Shown piece by piece: positions 63,601 to 64,000 of a stretch of 64,000 bases of DNA (position 1 is the stretch's first letter; every line of letters begins with the position of its first letter). The notes below the pieces were generated by a model. The model did not search any database and had not been told where the DNA came from. It saw only the letters and a list, made by a program, of their open reading frames with translations. The DNA is taken from assembly GCF_035920445.1 (NCBI RefSeq), contig NZ_CP109162.1, positions 1,922,001 through 1,986,000 of the forward strand. The letters are read 5' to 3'. This stretch comes from Nocardia sp. NBC_01730 (GTDB lineage: Bacteria > Actinomycetota > Actinomycetes > Mycobacteriales > Mycobacteriaceae). Both the position numbers and the translations under genes were made by a program.

Positions 63601-64000
63601 CAGGGCATCTGCGGACAGGCCTGCCAGGTAATCCGGGCTGTCCGGACCGACCATTGCCCTCAGCAGCGCCGCCGCGTCTGCCACCGAGCGGGCTATCGGA
63701 CCGGCAGTGTCATGGGTAGCGGACGTCATCATCCCGGCTGTGCTCACCAGCCCGTGGGTCGGCTTCAATCCGACCAGCATATTCAGGATCGCGGGGGTGA
63801 TGATGGAGCCACTGGTCTCGGTGCCGACCGCCATCGCGACCAACCCGGCGGCCGGCGCCACCCCCGGGCCGGAACTGGAACCGCCCGGTGTCAGCTTCAG
63901 GTTGTACGGGTTGCGCGTCTGCCCCCCGAGCGAGCTGTAACCGGCAGGCATGCTGCCATCCATGGTATTGGCGAACTCGGTCATATTCGCCGTGCCGAGG
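48700..64000 (-). CDS. Giant multi-enzyme protein: amidase, papain-like toxins, GNAT, Fic-like, HAD-like and six kinase-fold domains (5' end outside the window)
   Basis: An unbroken frame of more than 5,098 codons; the sequence before Met 63984 (LGTAN) is already amidase, so the true start lies beyond 64000. Numbering from that Met, the order is: amidase signature (to about 340; GGSSSGPG and GTETSGSI), papain-like domain 1 (Cys379, His464), GNAT (about 605-750; QGRGIGSRL), helical part, Fic-like (about 885-1020), degenerate HAD-like (about 1080-1320), kinase K1 (Asp1568 in RDLKREN), Pro-rich linker, papain-like domain 2 (Cys1869, His1954), then five kinase plus domain-X units. Kinase motif His residues are at 2267, 2807, 3453, 4069 and 4683. 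No membrane segment is visible. The mix of deamidase, AMPylase-like and kinase folds suggests an injected or secreted effector or polymorphic toxin. The function is inferred; no homologue of the whole protein is known to me. Confidence 0.9.
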   Translation of the reverse strand, partial: LGTANMTEFANTMDGSMPAGYSSLGGQTRNPYNLKLTPGGSSSGPGVAPAAGLVAMAVGTETSGSIITPAILNMLVGLKPTHGLVSTAGMMTSATHDTAGPIARSVADAAALLRAMVGPDSPDYLAGLSADALRGKRIGVVANTATGTRRRAFDQALEVLRQQGAKIVELAPFAVEKTLPTGWYDFMIGTNEYLDGLPADAPVKSVDDLERYYEQHPPKYGYADLADANAMDLNDPATKGEYQANLAERQDVSRRVLEAQLAEHNLDAMVFLDGADWMISNKAGFPRLALPIGYDPKTTQPYGMTLVGRPFSEASLLAYGHAYEQAAQVWHSPFELNPTLPEAPPETDVPQAATLADMASPQAADTDGTFEYARKDQLAGIDACAPPVADFINEWVDEVSLYGPMVSASMLMQVRDLAAARNVRAEHYARAVGGDWSTEYPDLAAAIADVRDNGGAIAAVMSFADQGHHAFGVKCIRRNGKNVVVVREVDAEGVVREYTGDKKIADWLASHAADDIRTVPAIRFDRYATPKIAFREGDRAAYRLAGPDGIITGMPEEEATTGPDNAPDSSPSEAVYDGDEFVGQVEDRAGDVDAVTIGSAAPGDGADFSRTFILASAVVHQQSGEKWSHLLRDKPGRFHEEYWNRLVESGDPGLFVARSADGRVIGFAHALAGVEGNEIDALYVSQGWQGRGIGSRLLSAASAYLGQDDITVRVPLGTAAMRLFGRRGFVSDGSMPELSSELAPYGISLPECVLRRSSAVAARAAAVAADPGLTDLLSGELTDTVLDRLEALNNLWDEGQLSLESTLYLDRVYWSCAILAGQRRPELMLGAQEWAGYLAARWAADRAGAVLRIPFIRRLHTLLLRWAAPDRAGKVDTRPSEQRWTPMSLPGISPAAIFDGHPDLEYRSELVDSIGRDVIGYSVNGTGLINSELEKICDWYNRTTGAPGFDPFEVAAELARRIFSLHPMNPGYDQRDPAGRNANHLLARVLMNWALRNEGLEPSAIEDFEECVLIPHSDWVRRVGDGSARYRRWQQALLNSLPFDPVQLYELQGQAREFFRAVADPEELVEPDLPPERSRYRRLYSRTAIPPEAKSVPIVSVDNPTDLHRLVDRAEWVLLPFNGVVCDLFSTAAAQTVADEMRAAVTDAGVESAPELTALSDPYRLLAAVRRLYPAAEARVETVLSGEEMRAAGRIAENQAARELMETLRERGIRVIVVGDASTAVIRAFLAGHDPRRREGAEILAIGRDDEWNRPEQHPIREALRVLGDPRRDRLLLVGGVADMRMAATFGLGAVGLASSDSPAAIEELAEQRPEAIVTGLNHLTVQAGRPLPKPSAPTASVPLRPVLDYVGVAPGGGVMLNWETSIKLIRDAVRNGLHLAGFNNDIHILGDSIVRIPKDVESVDPVYFDEHFILNYLKSYGVKRIPQELRKIPVDELRMAGIRRRDGTIPTQPVLILRCAPGKVPSPAEWERFQKRIVESAVELLRQLQRLPIQPLLNELVELYPDYPADRDMAGLMDFIIDRSMEQYRKLMQDSEMRRRFELLGSPEPVFERLRELARKAFPEQWQLILRDLKRENILIDPETGKVVAFLDVGLAALYTWSYEMAVLDHRENGSYVAQHHAGPNMMLFRMFLEVDRLINDTGRGTLQVDTLVALRHFLGEPIDDVAEKHRAAFSHADDEPERAEPGDAPSPAEPVGAPSPPMVVRDKRPSDRLPVMHVWSRLAVDQLPVSEIEAAYGGERTQLLSNVGVAAAELYEWGEELDRRQPGSGDGVSAVVCVTPLEGTRNDGFGYRSLLVRRVDSDGSARIEQWSSGGRMTDDFLPTPDMMFRLAAVSFRDKQARAVHRLDDYGIALLRADAEDFRVIEPVVFGGCAPVAVDLVFDFLESVRPRWRRQSRPPLPAWAGLEGVTEEEYASTLGGEWSPRRDRLVTLAKVIEHVRSHGGAVAGAMSFGGTGAHAFAVAKFGDEVVIREEVNGSVREWRTPDEIDEWWAEREALGVTTVSTIVFKADGKPKYRYRKGRNRATIIARRAAPEGPMRGLPPQGPRAGPDPEPTEGEAVGEPAITFEQVDILRAQTHAQQPDHRDGPDGLWLLPDPRPEYSGAKVLVVRQVGDIDLDAEIPEIVSAAMKVVPTTATEGGNLDRTQASGGTGQIGARMPRTLYTGGDLFVQEHFPGPPLTVADFVGADMSFREEAADELFDRLVPADAPPPASSTMTRAEWEQRVRYSLRISEADIASLGPGFGLLELPQLFKVFPQRHPAGDEDHAVHLHGAASLGNLIRTPDGELALSGWEFPEAGPLEWTYATLIVRNPWPPEVRWQVHDWCFRRIRRLHGEAALADFDRYLRLEARIAAIEQAFQSPRAVTDSTVRPVDLLHAFRENLEIVRRAALLDRMLDPTFQHLLDKFSALSAQGWLSGQDRVEVAPRLDEPLAPSLTVSVRALLENPETGQRRLLGLNSSELWYSHPHRLEVTHARYEPVDSDGDVVSRLRMRAVVMIGRAEFGDVDLHFDLGTNGTVTAYVDPGPTVEFVPEYLRVRGGTDRGSFLDLVRHFVRGVGADVLRMRIGDDPPDDMLHDRNQLLRAGLAPSVDSAQWLSEPCSSVPAAVAPVPSRLDRRLTHDQVLRVMERVGVTEPDEYENQCGVWHLPLWPGMGTAAGPKVTVRVYLPDAKRLNFDLDELAASADEVSNRFHEVGVHGPRLLFDSESSERDFPTRVTIHQFVPGEEFGPEEGWERTTEDVFPELYRLHMLPVDTAMTQRSWDSTQRKRLRGLEHADLDHRLDALTGGIPLSATWMPVNDDATTTGSPMGFTHGNPIRRKMRRGADGRIGFTDAKSAQFAPIAWDWARYYLGNDWRDNTERGEFGVQADAGAEAEPAVIGRAEPDPAVLVEKRIKAMLEEHFGPGAVTDFDRYVVLEARKSICGDAYRLPKKIAAEMVSVEDVLPAFYRNIVRVCKAADPRLDPPFTEEEVGRLLEEWAERELESYMPGASPATALAAEVRAELDAVGSPSHWVKRLFTYYRRSGTQVGPQEIPTMLAAPQRWDGPLRLEPVRMRGETPSESGSGVVARIHVDTIVMAGTREYDDAQLIFELHDSGRITAICHSADVFTPIDHPALDFARDAGADELRLEVFDGPGAARAGFGWDEDYLEEIRRAVNVVLSALEHRDSPVLERVTQFRRRLREGDVPTPRELLDAGVDLDDVAAHLADPASWWGRIEVAAATDAGGAVWSNFKLPQVEQPDDAPPAPASLPVDIESEGSGILDDPRAVARLVLRAALRPPRVGNNKMAWFDWVRFDPEDRSIQVVVSRLLPSTAVAKDLTRNPSRADGVFRWFRRLPFDAADAEHHAREAGVKVPAELYKWGPYQMKRYVDGRTPKPTDSDWEAVLDQMFELKRRLLERPLPPDLQKRTVTEHFHLYLDFQRRNYSIRAPWLDSLFQLAPHQAWSPDTDDQCWRPSLNHNDMTFDNVIVNDIDGTVTLIDWDNAAITHPLWDYVTMLWTPWAPDRAEAVENKTRSEVRSLFGARGEAELDRLLTMACLDSLYADSRNFVEQIAWDPDKTETLVGRFYSDYRRLCRLRGWEPKSLWAVRGEMMYAVNMMRVARGAEPLPEEPLVVEDTEPFAATSPELVLPAAELPGDDELLSVVTGLLDQQYGPRGYTLIPTAARYTDDTGNRCLTVSATIVHDGPWGLGEPGDMRFHVHRDGDGHLTVTFDHLFVHKRFEDGYFAQHFVPRLRGLVGAGGRVIMPIHDRIGFHVAALHGLRLDPDPEHLAESRESTVQLLNAQGLQVVADPMLDRFDRPAEARPTFTEMAAYFEVSRDDWPDERRWWGVLDGVSADTDEASAAAAETQPAPTTGLRRRRRAAQQDTDTADPALTDLEIEFFATLVRDRARFVGNHHGVWFITMPNGRKFVIRVPTDTLNPNFDPRIDLVFGEPAAVSLCQKAGIRVPKLHHVGARDAYPESFLIHEHLDGSHPTPDEPWQPNAEALFAELDLLHALHAEEWDDAGQSLPTTRVEWEQRLVREVARIRLEYDRKHRNDPDDWNDRLHGELGMPGLHEVFTVEPESPDDVQLGVLHGDPAFDNMLRNGEQTALIDLELSQPGSPVWDYVAFAARNSWPSAEVRAEVEEWCRKRLHRYFGEKAAKDFDRYLVLEAWKSAAGDSFRLPLRVAAGQMSLEKAAEPLHRNLTRVFEKMGQTGPSLSEVTDHLDRWVRRLARRRDQAQASDEPVATQQTAAEPVAGAVPATETRRLPQLREQLQAGRHADAGEHLRDDAVAAMRRGDWTARLEPIAAQYEQPGETDVDIVSRIRMRTVLMDGPREYGEVSVLFELDRAGRITARPEPTADLDRLAGEYGGPYLLGTAEELAHRLGADALTIKVTDQESVQATKRGYGWDTEPGRLAESTASLQAAMRSRAPVGTMPTDEPVPLPVTPQEVRRQTGPGVLPSIRWWASKELTDATVPLTPEHRTATRQLRDEELPDAAEAAGDGGMTPEQVAQIAVTILMEPAHARGHYTHVWCVADAQGKMWKVRLIVADPGDKDLAANPTHPKLLIGDRAFHRIDLAEDRAEELARRSGVDVPETVAKWGARGEGRGASSIREMGPGRIPTTDAADRRDTLRGLLQQLRRLQAVELPDDLAVRTVAEHEQLYRSMQRIKFEQRHQILDALRIPMPNEISVPGDTTWEAGPGLSHGNATFRNLWVRPDGAVALDNWNLAGIRHKLWDYVTVFWTPWEAANLEEMMAIVREVTTMVEREIRDQYGEPGVAEFRRLRAMACLDSLYSDSNTFVQKIRINPRQADALTRRFYSDYLTLWKYADAAGLWPERGSRPLRYEQVRDLLQHAANPSLTRPALLDTDLDTVGPAESARQVAATAGPDLSAVPSIPDLLAEHLGEDELLPRLSGLQQQFGPGLELVLNRVEYLRVGPREFVSGVRIRGVFVTRHDSQAEVGDLDLSIEWDENDRLTARFDNLWIEPWHNHTGCSSDVVPALRDYLRRSGVKQFGVTVRGRRGAAAAIHHGLDWDYAADPRRLAECMRALSLRIRAHLTVNPNPEVTTALQQLLGELESPTNGRYPTPADIARHMPPGLNAANFFDGFHWQARAAV
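48860..50590 (-). repeat. Kinase-X unit 5 (K6 plus X5)
   Basis: K6 is subtype beta (LWDYVTVFWTPW, MACLDSLYSDSNTF, RFYSDYLTL). Its loop is SHGNATFRN (His4683), with Asp changed to Asn, so it is probably inactive. X5 reads FVSGVRIRGVFVTR, DLDLSIEWDENDR, GLDWDYAADPRRLAE. The protein ends soon after. Confidence 0.65.
50780..52400 (-). repeat. Kinase-X unit 4 (K5 plus X4)
   Basis: K5 is subtype alpha and the best conserved: LHGDPAFDN (His4069) and ALIDLELS, preceded by a clear N-lobe (GVWFITMPNGRKFVIRV). X4 reads IVSRIRMRTVLMDG, EVSVLFELDRAG, GADALTIKV, GYGWDTEPGRLAE. Confidence 0.75.
52660..54200 (-). repeat. Kinase-X unit 3 (K4 plus X3)
   Basis: K4 is subtype beta (LWDYVTMLWTPW, MACLDSLYADSRNF, GRFYSDYRRL). 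The loop NHNDMTFDN (His3453) and the strand TLIDWDN are intact, so activity is possible. X3 is the most divergent copy (CLTVSATIVHDG, DMRFHVHRDGDG). Confidence 0.7.
54490..56170 (-). repeat. Kinase-X unit 2 (K3 plus X2)
   Basis: K3 is subtype alpha (DFDRYVVLEARKSICGDAYR). Its loop is THGNPIRRK (His2807) with Asp changed to Asn and the later Asn lost; the strand is GFTDAKS. It is probably inactive. X2 reads VVARIHVDTIVMAG, DAQLIFELHDSG, GADELRLEV, FGWDEDYLEE. Confidence 0.65.
56190..57840 (-). repeat. Kinase-X unit 1 (K2 plus X1)
   Basis: K2 is of subtype alpha (AEWEQRV, FDRYLRLEARI). Its catalytic loop is HGAASLGN (His2267), with the Asp lost, and the metal strand reads ALSGWEF, so it is probably inactive. 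X1 follows (VVSRLRMRAVVMIG, EFGDVDLHFDL, GADVLRMRIG). Confidence 0.65.
57960..58420 (-). other. Papain-like (Tox-PL / glutamine deamidase-like) domain 2
   Basis: Cys1869 in GGCAPVAVDLVF and His1954 in GTGAHAFAVAKF repeat the layout of domain 1 with the same 85-residue spacing. The stretch RSHGGAVAGAMSFGG before the His matches RDNGGAIAAVMSFAD of domain 1, so the two are internal duplicates. Confidence 0.6.
58990..59950 (-). other. Kinase-fold domain K1 (APH-like)
   Basis: The catalytic loop reads LILRDLKRENILI (Asp1568, Asn1573), followed by the metal-binding strand VVAFLDVGLA. It is the only kinase of the six placed before the second papain-like domain and it looks catalytically possible. 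No domain-X copy follows it. Confidence 0.65.
60020..60750 (-). other. Degenerate HAD-like domain
   Basis: LLPFNGVVCDLFS stands where HAD proteins have a DFDGxxxD motif, so the nucleophilic Asp is missing. VIVVGDASTAVIRAFL and LLLVGGVADMRMAATFGLGAVGLA retain the rest of the core, again with the GDS acidic pair altered to GGV. It is probably a non-catalytic HAD fold. Confidence 0.5.
60930..61330 (-). other. Fic-like helical domain with altered motif
   Basis: The run RIFSLHPMNPGYDQRDPAGR followed by NANHLLARVLMN parallels the Fic motif HPFxDGNGR plus the next helix, with His961 (codon 61102-61104) in place. It carries a six-to-seven-residue insertion and DPAGR in place of DGNGR. It could be an inactive or modified AMPylase-like fold. 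Confidence 0.4.
61740..62180 (-). other. GNAT acetyltransferase domain
   Basis: Acetyl-CoA binding signature QGRGIGSRLL follows the strand EIDALYVS. The upstream strand GLFVARSADGRVIGFAHAL and the late LFGRRGFVSDG complete a standard GNAT fold. Substrate unknown. Confidence 0.8.
62440..62860 (-). other. Papain-like (Tox-PL / glutamine deamidase-like) domain 1
   Basis: Cys379 (codon 62848-62850) sits in DACAPPVADF at a helix start, and His464 in GHHAFGVK lies 85 residues later, after the strand AIAAVMSFADQ. The Cys-then-GHAF layout matches the papain-fold toxin group that deamidates glutamine. The segment after His (VVREVDAEG) may supply the third residue. The call rests on motif layout only. 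Confidence 0.55.

Noticed and set aside
1..64000. CRISPR arrays, insertion sequences, phage attachment sites, rRNA genes
   Set aside because: I saw no regularly spaced short repeats, no transposase or integrase and no rRNA signature. The large repeats are all within PKS modules or the giant protein.

Overview
The window comes from a high-GC mycolic-acid actinomycete, most likely Nocardia or a close relative. This rests on the GC-rich third codon positions, a secreted antigen-85-type mycolyltransferase, a lipoprotein of a type common in that group, actinobacterial CO-dehydrogenase genes, and very large modular type I polyketide synthases. The genus is an inference; there is no rRNA here to settle it.

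Region 1 (1-28685, minus strand) is part of a type I modular PKS cluster with three genes in transcription order. The gene at 28685-19560 has two modules and a thioesterase. The gene at 19286-4236 has a KSQ loading module plus two extension modules. The gene from 4239 leftwards has one module visible (KS-AT-DH and the start of KR) and runs off the left edge. The loading gene is followed, with an ATGA overlap and matching docking ends, by the 4239 gene. The thioesterase gene must act last, yet it is transcribed first. It shows two scars: its final module has no acyl carrier domain, and just downstream lies a collapsed PKS relic (start signal plus a thioesterase 3' end). The predicted starter is propionyl. 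Visible extenders are malonyl (module 1), malonyl (module 2) and malonyl (4239 gene), and, in the terminal gene, methylmalonyl then malonyl.

Region 2 (28686-38373) is a mixed stretch. It holds an unrecognised small gene, fadH-type 2,4-dienoyl-CoA reductase, a SgcJ/EcaC-type SnoaL-like protein, a mycolyltransferase, a lipoprotein, an alpha/beta hydrolase plus MerR regulator pair driven from a clear MerR-type dyad promoter, and a frameshifted beta-propeller gene.

Region 3 (38374-48658) is a compact minus-strand operon for form I aerobic carbon monoxide dehydrogenase: xdhC-like, coxM, coxS, coxL, a second xdhC-like gene with a YHS tail, a MocA-type cytidylyltransferase, coxD, coxG, coxE. Most junctions are 4-base overlaps. 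A LysR regulator is transcribed divergently. The structural subunits, the molybdenum-cofactor tailoring genes and the active-site maturation genes are all present.

Region 4 (48700-64000, minus strand) is one uninterrupted reading frame of more than 5,090 codons, truncated by the right edge. It fuses an amidase-signature enzyme, two papain-like (Tox-PL/glutamine deamidase-like) domains, a GNAT acetyltransferase, a Fic-like helical domain, a degenerate HAD-like domain, six APH-like phosphotransferase domains and five copies of an unrecognised domain. The last five kinases alternate with the unrecognised domain at a regular 540-650-codon period. It resembles a giant polymorphic-toxin or effector protein and is the most unusual object in the window.
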